From contig JAKSSD010000001.1 of the NCBI GenBank assembly GCA_024403275.1, positions 111,197 to 175,196 on the forward strand: a DNA stretch of 64,000 bases, read 5' to 3'. The stretch comes from Lachnospiraceae bacterium. GTDB taxonomy: Bacteria; Bacillota; Clostridia; Lachnospirales; Lachnospiraceae. The translations under genes and the position numbers were made by a program. This document shows, piece by piece, positions 18,338-26,380 of this stretch (the first letter of the stretch is position 1; every line of letters begins with the position of its first letter). The notes beneath the pieces were generated by a model. That model ran no database searches. It worked only from the letters and a program-made list of their open reading frames with translations, and was not told the origin of the DNA.

Positions 18338-19954
18338 ATGAAAAGCAGATTTGATTTTAACAACGACGATAAGAATACTAATCAGAAAAAGAATAGTAAT
18401 TCAAAAAATAATAATACTCAAAAAAAGAATTCTAATCATAAGAATTCAAAGGAGATTAATAAACAAAATACTAAGGTTTCAAACAAAAGAACCAGTGTAT
18501 CTAATAATTCTCCTAAGAAGAGTAATATTGTTTTATTTCCAAAAACGTCTAAATTCTCATTCAATATATTTATATATTTAGTATTTGCATTAGTATTAAT
18601 ATATCTTGTATTTTGTATTTATAAATTTGTTAATAGCAAAAACATCTCAACCTATCAGGTGAAAGAGGGTGCTTTAACAGAGCAGAATACTTATACAGGA
18701 ATTATTTTGCGTGATGAAGAAATATTCGAATCTGGTAGTTCAGGCTATTATAATTATTATTTAAAAGAAGGCGAAAAGGCTTCTAAAACAGATCTAGTTT
18801 ATTCTATTGACGGTTCTGGCAAAATCAAAGATATGATGATTAATCAGACTGAGGACGCTACAACACTTACACAGGATGATTTAACAGAAATCAAAAGTGA
18901 AATTGTTAAATTCTCAAAAAAGTATGATAATAGCGATTTCTCAGATGTTTACGATTTTAAAGACGACCTAGGCAGCATTAGTCTTAAGATGTCAAACTTA
19001 TTTATTCTTGATAAAATTTCTACATTAAGCTTATCTGGAACTAATGTAAATAAATATTATTGTGGAGCCAGAGCAGACCAGGAAGCCTCAGGTAAAATCG
19101 AAACTGGATATGTCGTATATTATTATGATGGTTTCGAAAATCTTAATCCTGAAGATATTAATTCTTCATACTTCACAGATGATATTGATTACGAAAAGCA
19201 CATGGTAAGCAACAATGAAATTGTTGACAAAGGTGATTTTGCTTACAAGCTTATTACTTCAAATAGTTGGAAGATTATATTCCCAATTAGCGAAGAACAG
19301 GCTAAAGAGTTCAATAACAAAGAAATCAAAGTAAGATTTTCAAAGAATCAGGAAACACTTATTGGTAGATTCACAACAATTGATGTAATTTCCGCTAAGA
19401 AAAATGCTTCAATCGAACAAATGGGAGTTGTAACCTTCAATAATTCTGTTGCAGATTTTATTAATAACAGATATGTTGATTTTGAAATCGCTATCAATGA
19501 AAATAACGGTTACAAGGTTCCAAGAAGTTCAATTGCAGAAAAGGAGTTTTTGCTTATTCCAAAAGATATAGGCTTTGATTTTAACTCAACTACTAATAAA
19601 GTATCTATTAAGCTTGATAAATATCTTGATGATGGATCAAAAGTATATGTTACTACTGAATTAAATGTATATGATATCGATGATTTCTATTATTATGTAG
19701 ATAATTTCGTTATATCAAAGGATACATATGTATTTGGTAATGATGAAATCACAAGTGAAAAGATAACTAAATCTGGTACTTTAACTGGTGTATATAAAAT
19801 AAATCAGGGTTATGCTGATTTCAAAAAAATTAAAATCTTATATGAAAATGACGAGTATTGTATAATCGATCCTTCAACTACAACATTAAAGCCATATGAT
19901 TATATTGCTTTAAATGCTAAGAAAGTTAAGGATGATGAATATATTTATAATTAA
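18338..19954 (+). CDS. HlyD-like membrane-anchored adaptor protein
   Basis: Layout: an Asn/Lys/Ser-rich cytoplasmic N-terminus of about 75 residues, one membrane segment (about 77-101), and a large extracytoplasmic part. That part starts with a lipoyl/barrel-sandwich segment (VKEGALTEQNTYTGIILRDE and GYYNYYLKEGEKASKTDLVY) like that of HlyD/EmrA periplasmic adaptors, and the C-terminal half is beta-rich. No efflux ATPase, permease or outer component is nearby, and Gram-positive members of this family next to yggS-sepF have no assigned role. I infer an envelope function, not a transporter. ATG 18338 has AAAGG eight bases upstream. Length is 538 residues. Confidence 0.75.
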   Translation: MKSRFDFNNDDKNTNQKKNSNSKNNNTQKKNSNHKNSKEINKQNTKVSNKRTSVSNNSPKKSNIVLFPKTSKFSFNIFIYLVFALVLIYLVFCIYKFVNSKNISTYQVKEGALTEQNTYTGIILRDEEIFESGSSGYYNYYLKEGEKASKTDLVYSIDGSGKIKDMMINQTEDATTLTQDDLTEIKSEIVKFSKKYDNSDFSDVYDFKDDLGSISLKMSNLFILDKISTLSLSGTNVNKYYCGARADQEASGKIETGYVVYYYDGFENLNPEDINSSYFTDDIDYEKHMVSNNEIVDKGDFAYKLITSNSWKIIFPISEEQAKEFNNKEIKVRFSKNQETLIGRFTTIDVISAKKNASIEQMGVVTFNNSVADFINNRYVDFEIAINENNGYKVPRSSIAEKEFLLIPKDIGFDFNSTTNKVSIKLDKYLDDGSKVYVTTELNVYDIDDFYYYVDNFVISKDTYVFGNDEITSEKITKSGTLTGVYKINQGYADFKKIKILYENDEYCIIDPSTTTLKPYDYIALNAKKVKDDEYIYN

Positions 19955-19963
19955 GAGAGTATT

Positions 19964-20662
19964 ATGAGTTACTTAAAAAATAATCTTGAAGAAGTTAATA
20001 ATATAATCAAAGAACATGCTGTTAAAGTTTCTAGAAACCCAGAAGATATAACACTTGTAGCAGTAAGTAAAACCAAGCCAGTTGAAATGCTCAAAGAAGT
20101 ATATGATTTGGGCGTAAGAGATTTCGGTGAGAATTACGTTCAGGAATTAGTTGATAAAATCAATCAGTTACCAAGTGATATTCGCTGGCACATGATTGGG
20201 CATCTGCAAACAAATAAAATCAAATATATCATCGATAAAGTATATATGATTCATTCTGTAGATACGCTTCATTTAGCTCAGGCTATCAGCAAAGAAGCAG
20301 TAAAGAGAAATTTAACTGTAAAAATACTTTTAGAAGTTAATGTAGCGGATGAAGAAAGTAAATTTGGTCTTACTAAAGAGAATTTCTTAGAAAACTATAA
20401 AGAAATGATGAATCTTCCTGGAATTGATATTCTTGGTTTAATGACAAGCGCACCATATATTGAAAACATGGAAGATAATCGTCAATATTTTGTGCAATTA
20501 AGGTCTTTAATGATTGACCTCATAGATAAAGGATTGTATAATAAAGATAACTATTATTTATCCATGGGTATGACTGGTGATTATCCTGTAGCAGTAGAAG
20601 AAGGTGCTACATTAGTAAGGGTTGGAACTGGTATCTTTGGAGCCCGAAATTACAATATTTAG
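19964..20662 (+). CDS. yggS: Pyridoxal phosphate homeostasis protein (YggS/YlmE)
   Basis: Non-catalytic PLP-binding alanine-racemase-fold protein that buffers pyridoxal phosphate and amino/keto-acid pools. The PLP lysine is K36 in VAVSKTKP. The blocks FGENYVQE and HMIGHLQTNK and the C-terminal GATLVRVGTGIFG are all present. The length of 232 residues is standard. It starts nine bases after the HlyD-like gene and precedes sepF, as in the Bacillus ylmE-sepF order near the division cluster. Confidence 0.95.
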   Translation: MSYLKNNLEEVNNIIKEHAVKVSRNPEDITLVAVSKTKPVEMLKEVYDLGVRDFGENYVQELVDKINQLPSDIRWHMIGHLQTNKIKYIIDKVYMIHSVDTLHLAQAISKEAVKRNLTVKILLEVNVADEESKFGLTKENFLENYKEMMNLPGIDILGLMTSAPYIENMEDNRQYFVQLRSLMIDLIDKGLYNKDNYYLSMGMTGDYPVAVEEGATLVRVGTGIFGARNYNI

Positions 20663-20674
20663 GAGGATTCTACA

Positions 20675-21055
20675 ATGCCAAGCAATGTAATGGATGTTTT
20701 CGATGATGAAGACAACGGAAAGAAAAGATCAGGTTTTCCTTTCCTTAATAAGAAGAGTAAAGATTCATATTCAAATTCAAATAATTTTGAAATTTGCAAT
20801 ATAATCGCTACTTCATTTGATAAAGATTCTTATGAAATTACAGATACACTTTTACATAACAGAGCTGTAATTCTTGATCTTTCAAAGGTAACTAAGCAGG
20901 TTGGTCAGAGATTAATCGACTTTACTGCAGGTAGTGTATATGCTATCAATGGTTCAATGCAGAAGATTAGTGAATTCATCTTCCTTATTTGTCCTGCTGA
21001 TGTAGGAATTGTTGGAGATGTAAGAGCAGAAGACGAAGAACCAAGCGAATTCTAA
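20675..21055 (+). CDS. sepF: Cell division protein SepF
   Basis: FtsZ-binding membrane-associated protein that tethers and aligns the Z ring. The C-terminal SepF fold (about 45-118) is recognised by AVILDLSKVTKQVGQRLIDF and GSVYAINGSMQKIS; the N-terminal tail is charged and variable. The expected N-terminal amphipathic helix (residues 1-10) is present in modified form (MPSNVMDVFDD). At 126 residues it is slightly short. It has a strong AGGAGG site 11 bases upstream and is followed by a terminator hairpin. Confidence 0.93.
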   Translation: MPSNVMDVFDDEDNGKKRSGFPFLNKKSKDSYSNSNNFEICNIIATSFDKDSYEITDTLLHNRAVILDLSKVTKQVGQRLIDFTAGSVYAINGSMQKISEFIFLICPADVGIVGDVRAEDEEPSEF

Positions 21056-21063
21056 AAAATAAT

Positions 21064-21091
21064 AAGCTCCCCTGAATAAGGGGAGTTTTTT
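21064..21091 (+). terminator. Rho-independent terminator after sepF
   Basis: Stem CTCCCC (21067-21072) / GGGGAG (21080-21085) with flanking A-T pairs, loop TGAATAA, then T6. The next gene starts 16 bases later, so it acts as an intra-run terminator or attenuator rather than a clean operon end. Confidence 0.85.
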
Positions 21092-21106
21092 AAACAGAGG
21101 TAAACA

Positions 21107-21724
21107 ATGAATTACAATTTCGATAAGTTAAAAGAATTAAATCCTGATAGTATTAAGAAAGCTGATCCTAAAGATTATATTCTTTTGTTAGCTCATTCAT
21201 TAAGATTAGGTGCTTTATATAAGGCTAAATTTTTCGTATGGATGGCAAATAATAACTACGAACTTCTTGAACAGGATACTGAAGCTTTAGAATATTTATT
21301 AAAAGAAACAATAGCTATACACAAAAAAGCATCAAATGAAATAGCTGAAACTAATATTGATTATTTAGATAATATCTTTTATCTTACATTAAAAAATTCA
21401 GGTAAATTTTCCGAAGCTGATTGTATTTCATTAAGCTTAGTATTATTAAGTTATATTTCTTACAAGAGTGAACTTATTGAAAACGAAGAATATTTAGAGA
21501 TTAGAGATTGGCTTGTTCCTTATAAGATTATGGTATCTCAGAGCAAATTAAAAGCAGAAGAATTATATAATCAATATAAGACTACCATCTGTGAGCGTCC
21601 AGAAGACGTCAAATTGCTTAGTAAATTAGGCAAAGGCATCTCTATGCCATATCCGGATGATAACCTCATTCTTGAAGCATTTAAAGAGATTACATACGAT
21701 GCAGAGTCCTGGGAAAAAGAATAA
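21107..21724 (+). CDS. Conserved-looking protein of unknown function
   Basis: 205 residues, predicted soluble and almost entirely helical, with no signal peptide or membrane segment. I do not recognise the family. The segment at about 104-150 (DCISLSLVLLSYISYKSELI and what follows) faintly resembles the C-terminal helical part of dehydroquinate-synthase-like enzymes, but the metal-binding histidines are absent, so this would at most be a decayed relative. Its stop overlaps the rluD start by one base, so it is translated with rluD. Codon use is like its neighbours, giving no sign of recent transfer. Confidence 0.7.
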   Translation: MNYNFDKLKELNPDSIKKADPKDYILLLAHSLRLGALYKAKFFVWMANNNYELLEQDTEALEYLLKETIAIHKKASNEIAETNIDYLDNIFYLTLKNSGKFSEADCISLSLVLLSYISYKSELIENEEYLEIRDWLVPYKIMVSQSKLKAEELYNQYKTTICERPEDVKLLSKLGKGISMPYPDDNLILEAFKEITYDAESWEKE

Positions 21725-22650
21725 TGGAGTATACTGAATTAAAATTCATATCAGATATCGAAGATATTAGAATTGATCAATATTTAAAATCCGTTTCCGA
21801 TTCATTATCAAGAACATATATCCAGAAACTTATTAAAGATGGTTGTGTAATGATTAATGGGAAAAACATTAACAAATCATCCTATACTGTTAATGAAGAT
21901 GATCAGATTATATTGAATTTACCTAATCCATTACCTTTAGAAATTCTTCCTCAGGATATACCACTTGATATCATTTATGAAGATAATGATTTTTTAATAG
22001 TAAATAAACCTAAAGGCATGGTAGTTCATCCAGCTCCTGGTCATTTAAACGATACAATGGTTAATGCATTATTATATCATTGTAAAGATTCTTTATCTGG
22101 TATAAATGGTATTATGAGACCTGGAATAGTTCATAGAATCGATATGGATACAACAGGTTCTATAATTGTTTGTAAAAATGATGCAGCACATCAAAAAATT
22201 GCCGCGCAATTAAAGGAACATTCTATCAATAGAATATATGTAGGAATAGTACAAGGTATTATCAAAGAATCCGAAGGTACAATTGATATGTATATAGCCA
22301 GAGATAAGAATGATCGAAAGAAAATGGGTATTACAGACAGCCTTCATGGGAAAAGAGCTGTCACACACTATAAAGTATTGGAACAATTCAAAGAATATTC
22401 ATTTGTAGAATTTAAACTTGAAACAGGAAGAACTCATCAAATCAGACTAGCAATGAGTTCAATTCATCATCCGTTATTAGGTGATTATGTTTATGGCACT
22501 GATAAAAACAAGTTTAAAATCAAAGGTCAGCTATTACACGCTAAGACAATTGGTTTTATTCATCCTACAAGTAATGAATATGTTGAATATAGTGCCAAAC
22601 TTCCAGATGAATTTAATAATGTATTGGATAGCTTGCGTAAGGGGGTGTAA
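21724..22650 (+). CDS. rluD: Large subunit pseudouridine synthase RluD family
   Basis: RluA-family enzyme that isomerises uridine to pseudouridine, most likely in 23S rRNA. It has an N-terminal S4 RNA-binding domain (about 16-75, RIDQYLKSVSDSLSRTYIQK), then the catalytic domain with HRIDMDTTG, where D140 is the nucleophile, and the ETGRTHQIR block. The length of 308 residues is normal. It begins on the last base of the preceding gene's stop. In many Firmicutes lspA precedes this gene; here it is absent. A second RluA-family gene lies at 41582-42532. Confidence 0.9.
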   Translation: MEYTELKFISDIEDIRIDQYLKSVSDSLSRTYIQKLIKDGCVMINGKNINKSSYTVNEDDQIILNLPNPLPLEILPQDIPLDIIYEDNDFLIVNKPKGMVVHPAPGHLNDTMVNALLYHCKDSLSGINGIMRPGIVHRIDMDTTGSIIVCKNDAAHQKIAAQLKEHSINRIYVGIVQGIIKESEGTIDMYIARDKNDRKKMGITDSLHGKRAVTHYKVLEQFKEYSFVEFKLETGRTHQIRLAMSSIHHPLLGDYVYGTDKNKFKIKGQLLHAKTIGFIHPTSNEYVEYSAKLPDEFNNVLDSLRKGV

Positions 22651-22652
22651 AT

Positions 22653-23297
22653 ATGGGAGTTATTATTACAATTGGACGTGAATTCGGTTCAGGAGGACAT
22701 GAGGTAGGAGAGTTATTAGCTAAAAAGTTAAATATTCCTTTTTATGATAACATCTTAATCGATAGAGTTTCTAAAGATTCAGGATTATGTAAAGAAATAA
22801 TTCAAAAGCATGACGAAAAGCCAACATCTAGTTTCTTATATAGTCTTGTAACTGATCCATATTCTGTAAGTATTAACAGAGGCAGTTCTATAAATGATAT
22901 GCCTTTTGGACAAAAGATTTTCTTAGCTCAGTTTGATACAGTAAAAAAGATTGCAGAAGAAGGTTCATGTGTTATTGTTGGCAGATGTGCTGATTATATT
23001 CTTAAAGATAATAAAGATATGATTTCAGTATTTATTTCTGCTAATAAAGAATTCAAAATGGATCGTCTGGCTCATGAATATCCTGATTTATCTAAAAATA
23101 AATTATCTGATTTAATTGATAAAAAAGAAAGAAACCGAGCAAGCTACTATAATTACAACACAAGTAATAAATGGGGAAACGCTTCAAACTATGATTTATG
23201 CATAGATTCCTCAGTAATTGGTATTGAAGGATGTGTTAAACTCATAGAAGATTATATATCCATCTATTCGCAAAAGTCAACTTTAACGCAGTCTTAA
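22653..23297 (+). CDS. Cytidylate kinase-like family protein
   Basis: P-loop kinase of the cytidylate-kinase-like family (PF13189). The start VIITIGREFGSGGHEVGELL is the family signature, with a modified phosphate-binding loop rich in glycine, and the later VIVGRCADYIL block carries a conserved Arg. The substrate is unproven; these proteins are distinct from housekeeping Cmk, which lies elsewhere. At 214 residues it is typical. It starts two bases after rluD and ends at a bidirectional terminator, closing the plus-strand run. Confidence 0.85.
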   Translation: MGVIITIGREFGSGGHEVGELLAKKLNIPFYDNILIDRVSKDSGLCKEIIQKHDEKPTSSFLYSLVTDPYSVSINRGSSINDMPFGQKIFLAQFDTVKKIAEEGSCVIVGRCADYILKDNKDMISVFISANKEFKMDRLAHEYPDLSKNKLSDLIDKKERNRASYYNYNTSNKWGNASNYDLCIDSSVIGIEGCVKLIEDYISIYSQKSTLTQS

Positions 23298-23323
23298 CGT
23301 AGATGAGAGTAGTAATTCATATA

Positions 23324-23354
23324 AAAAGGCCTGGATTTTATATCCAGACCTTTT
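23324..23354. terminator. Bidirectional terminator between convergent genes
   Basis: AAAAGG-c-CTGGAT / ATCCAG-a-CCTTTT, loop TTTAT, with one internal mismatch. It serves the plus-strand kinase-like gene and, read the other way, overlaps the stop of the minus-strand gene at 23353. Confidence 0.85.
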
Positions 23355-24201
23355 ATTTATTATCAAATTTTAAATCTTCAATTGTATATTCATTCAAGAA
23401 ATCTTTACTTCTATGAATTGTTATATTTTTATCTTCTTTTATTAATTTAATTGCATACTGATAATTTAAAGAATCTAAATTATTTATCATTCGAAGAACT
23501 TTTTCCTCATAATTATCAATATTATCTACTTTAATATTAATAACGTAATGAGCATCTGTATTAACGATATAATCCTCAAATTGTTCAAGATCAGAATATT
23601 TATTTTTATTCATCGAATAATATATATTATATTCAATAAATTCTAAATCATTATCTTCAAAACATTTATCACTTAAAAGCATGAAATTTTCATCAAATTT
23701 ATCTTTATATAATAATTTAGGATAATCATCAGTTATATAATCACCGGATTGATAAAAATATACTTTATAATCAAGTTCGTTAATCTGGTCATTCAAAACA
23801 CATTCAAGAACTGAATCTCCATTAACATTAGTTAATTGCATAATTGTTAAATCAGATTCTACAAAATTTGTATTATACTTATTGTTAAATTTATAACAAA
23901 TTTTATATTCCAAAGAAACATCTGAAGATGTTTCTAAAGCATTTTCTGTAGATGATTCTTCAGCAGATTCTTGTGATAAATCTTCTTTAATTTCAGTATT
24001 TTCTGGATTTTTAGTAAAATATTTATCAATAGTTTCTTGATTAGCTAATTGCAATTCCATCATTTTATCAACATCAACTTTTGTAGTTTTATGAGATCCC
24101 TTAAACATTCTAGATATAGTTGGAGCAATTATAATAGTGCTAATAATTAAATAAACAATCGTAAATACTAATATAAACTTTTTAAGAACATCTGAATCCA
24201 T
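23353..24201 (-). CDS. Membrane-anchored protein of unknown function
   Basis: 282 residues: one membrane segment near the N-terminus (about 9-30), a Ser/Glu-rich linker (about 55-95) and an extracytoplasmic alpha/beta domain to the C-terminus. No lipobox, catalytic motif or family signature is recognisable. It is encoded two bases downstream of the AI-2E permease gene, so it is probably coexpressed with it, but there is no basis for assigning a shared function. Asp- and Tyr-rich composition is in line with neighbours. Confidence 0.7.
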   Translation of the reverse strand: MDSDVLKKFILVFTIVYLIISTIIIAPTISRMFKGSHKTTKVDVDKMMELQLANQETIDKYFTKNPENTEIKEDLSQESAEESSTENALETSSDVSLEYKICYKFNNKYNTNFVESDLTIMQLTNVNGDSVLECVLNDQINELDYKVYFYQSGDYITDDYPKLLYKDKFDENFMLLSDKCFEDNDLEFIEYNIYYSMNKNKYSDLEQFEDYIVNTDAHYVINIKVDNIDNYEEKVLRMINNLDSLNYQYAIKLIKEDKNITIHRSKDFLNEYTIEDLKFDNK

Positions 24202-24203
24202 AA

Positions 24204-25526
24204 TTATTTATCGCCATTCTTATCTTCTGCTTTACTCTTTTTATCTTTTCTTCTAACCTTTTTCTCTGGAATTACAACTTCAGTTTCTACTAATTGCTTA
24301 GTTTCTACATCAATATAATCAAGATATATATAATCTGCTGTATTATTTGTTAATTCTTTATTTTTAAGGTTAATATCAAGAATTGATTTAATAATTGTAT
24401 AAATAACAGCAAATAATGGAACGCCGATAATCATACCAGCAACACCCCATAATCCACCGAAAATAGTAATTGCAAATATAACCCAGAAGCTTGAGATACC
24501 TGTTGAAGAACCAAGGATTTTAGGACCAATAACATTTCCATCAAGAATCTGTAATACAATAATGAAAATTACAAAATACAATGCATGAATCGGATTAATG
24601 AGCAATAAAAGTATAGTTGATGGAATTGCACCAATAAATGGACCGAAGAACGGAATAATATTAGTTACACCAATAATCATTGCAAGAAGAATATCATATT
24701 CAATGCCAACAATTCTACAAACTATAAAACAGATCAAACCTATAATAATAGAATCAAGAATCTTACCAATAATGAAGCCTGAAAACTTATTTAAAGCCAT
24801 TCTTGTATTCTTAATTACAATATTACCATTCTTGATATTCAATAAAGCATATGTAATCTTCTTAAACTGGCCTTTAAAGGTTTCTTTTTTCATAAGAATA
24901 TAAATAGAAACAATAAAGCCAATGATAATATTCCAAATAGCAGAAAATGCATTAATTATATATAATGAAAGTGATGCAGCTGAATTTTGAAGCCATGGAA
25001 TAAGAACAGTGTTTTGCCAGTTTTCAAATTCCTCACTGTAATTATCAACTAAAGTATTGATGATTTTACGAATTTCAGGATATCTTGTTGAGATTCTATT
25101 AAGCCATAATTCAAAATTAGTTTTATAAGCAGGAAATTGAACCTTAATTTCCTTAATACTTTCACTAATCTGAGGAATAATAGCTAAAACAAAGCCTGCC
25201 GTAAGTAACACAAGAACAATATATGATAATACAATTGAAAGAGTTCTAACAATTTTTTGTCCTCTTTCGCTTAAATTTCTATAATCATAAATCTTTCTGT
25301 TAAATATAGGAAAGAACTTCTTCTCAAACCATTTAACTAAGGAATCAATAAGAAAAGCGATTATAATACCATCAATAATCGGTGCTGAAATCTTAATAGC
25401 TGATTTAAAAGCAGTTCTAAAAGCATAATTGTTTTGAAGAACAAAATTAAACAATATAGCAATTAAGAGAACAACTAAAGCTGTTGTACCCCAGTATAAA
25501 TATTTTTTATCCCATTTAAACTTCAT
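24204..25526 (-). CDS. AI-2E family transporter (YtvI/PerM-like permease)
   Basis: Polytopic permease of the AI-2E exporter family (PF01594). The family includes transporters for autoinducer-2, sodium/proton exchangers and many without a known substrate, so no substrate is claimed. About eight membrane segments are seen, with a large extracytoplasmic loop after the third (KEIKVQFPAYKTNFELWLNR) and the conserved late block ITNIIPFFGPFIGAIPS followed by GNVIGPKILG. The C-terminus is Lys/Glu-rich and cytoplasmic. At 440 residues it is slightly long. It has an AAGGA site upstream and is divergent from the ttcA-like gene. Confidence 0.88.
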   Translation of the reverse strand: MKFKWDKKYLYWGTTALVVLLIAILFNFVLQNNYAFRTAFKSAIKISAPIIDGIIIAFLIDSLVKWFEKKFFPIFNRKIYDYRNLSERGQKIVRTLSIVLSYIVLVLLTAGFVLAIIPQISESIKEIKVQFPAYKTNFELWLNRISTRYPEIRKIINTLVDNYSEEFENWQNTVLIPWLQNSAASLSLYIINAFSAIWNIIIGFIVSIYILMKKETFKGQFKKITYALLNIKNGNIVIKNTRMALNKFSGFIIGKILDSIIIGLICFIVCRIVGIEYDILLAMIIGVTNIIPFFGPFIGAIPSTILLLLINPIHALYFVIFIIVLQILDGNVIGPKILGSSTGISSFWVIFAITIFGGLWGVAGMIIGVPLFAVIYTIIKSILDINLKNKELTNNTADYIYLDYIDVETKQLVETEVVIPEKKVRRKDKKSKAEDKNGDK

Positions 25527-25589
25527 ATATAAGTCCTTCTTTTAATTTAATTTTTTAATCATTATTCTTAATTTTATCATTTTAAAATT

Positions 25590-25618
25590 AGTATATCAAT
25601 ATTATTAACTCTTTAGAA
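25590..25618 (-). promoter_or_regulatory. Possible promoter of the AI-2E permease gene
   Basis: On the minus strand, TTCTAA (25613-25618), a 17-base spacer and TGA-TATACT (extended -10 at 25590-25598), about 64 bases before the start. The -35 match is only 3 of 6. The same -35 hexamer is usable by the divergent promoter on the plus strand. Confidence 0.45.
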
Positions 25619-25641
25619 ATATGACTTTTTTATGATATAAT
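25613..25641 (+). promoter_or_regulatory. Promoter of the ttcA-like gene
   Basis: Extended -10 TGA-TATAAT (25633-25641) with a weak TTAGAA at 25613-25618, 17-base spacer. The start codon is 25 bases downstream, with a GAGG site between. Confidence 0.65.
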
Positions 25642-25666
25642 AAATAAAAAATTAAACGAGGAAAAT

Positions 25667-26380
25667 ATGAAATTACAACAGTTAATGTCTCGCACACGAA
25701 AGGCTATAGACGATTATAATATGATAAATGATGGAGATATTATCGCAGTAGGAATTTCTGGAGGTAAGGACTCATTATCTTTGCTTGCTTCATTAGCTGG
25801 TATGCGTAGATTTTATCCCAAAAAATTCTCTCTACTAGCAGTAACATGTAATATCGGATTTAATAATATGAATTTTGATAAAATTCGAGAATTTTGTGAT
25901 AATTTAGATGTCCCTTATTATATTATAGATACTGATATCTCTAAGATTGTTTTTGATGACAGAAACGAAGAAAATCCATGTTCTTTATGTGCTAAAATGA
26001 GAAAAGGTGCTATGAATTATTTTATCAAAACTCATCAATGTACTAAGATCGCTTATGCACATCATATGGATGATGTTGTTGACACATTTATGATGTCATT
26101 AATTTATGAAGGAAGAGTTCATACATTTAGACCTGTAACTTATCTTGATAAATCAGGCGTTACAGTAATCAGACCTTTTATTTATATGAAAGAAGCAGAT
26201 GTTATTGGATTCGTAAATGCAAACAATATACCAGTTCTTAAATCAACATGTCCAGTAGATGGATATACTAAAAGACAGTTTGTTAATGATAAGTTAAATG
26301 AACTAAATCACGATGCTCCAGGCGTCAGAGAAAGAATGTTTACTGCTATATGTAATTCAGTTGAAGGATGGATCAAATAA
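25667..26380 (+). CDS. ttcA: TtcA-family tRNA sulfurtransferase (PP-loop)
   Basis: N-type ATP pyrophosphatase that activates a tRNA base for thiolation; the best-known member makes 2-thiocytidine at position 32. The PP-loop is SGGKDS at 31-36. Three cysteines match the iron-sulfur ligands of TtcA: C105 and C108 (CSLC) and C195 (STCPVDG). At 237 residues it is shorter than the E. coli enzyme (about 311) but typical of Firmicutes members. Exact target base is uncertain. It overlaps the recombinase gene by one base if that gene begins at 26380. Confidence 0.85.
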   Translation: MKLQQLMSRTRKAIDDYNMINDGDIIAVGISGGKDSLSLLASLAGMRRFYPKKFSLLAVTCNIGFNNMNFDKIREFCDNLDVPYYIIDTDISKIVFDDRNEENPCSLCAKMRKGAMNYFIKTHQCTKIAYAHHMDDVVDTFMMSLIYEGRVHTFRPVTYLDKSGVTVIRPFIYMKEADVIGFVNANNIPVLKSTCPVDGYTKRQFVNDKLNELNHDAPGVRERMFTAICNSVEGWIK

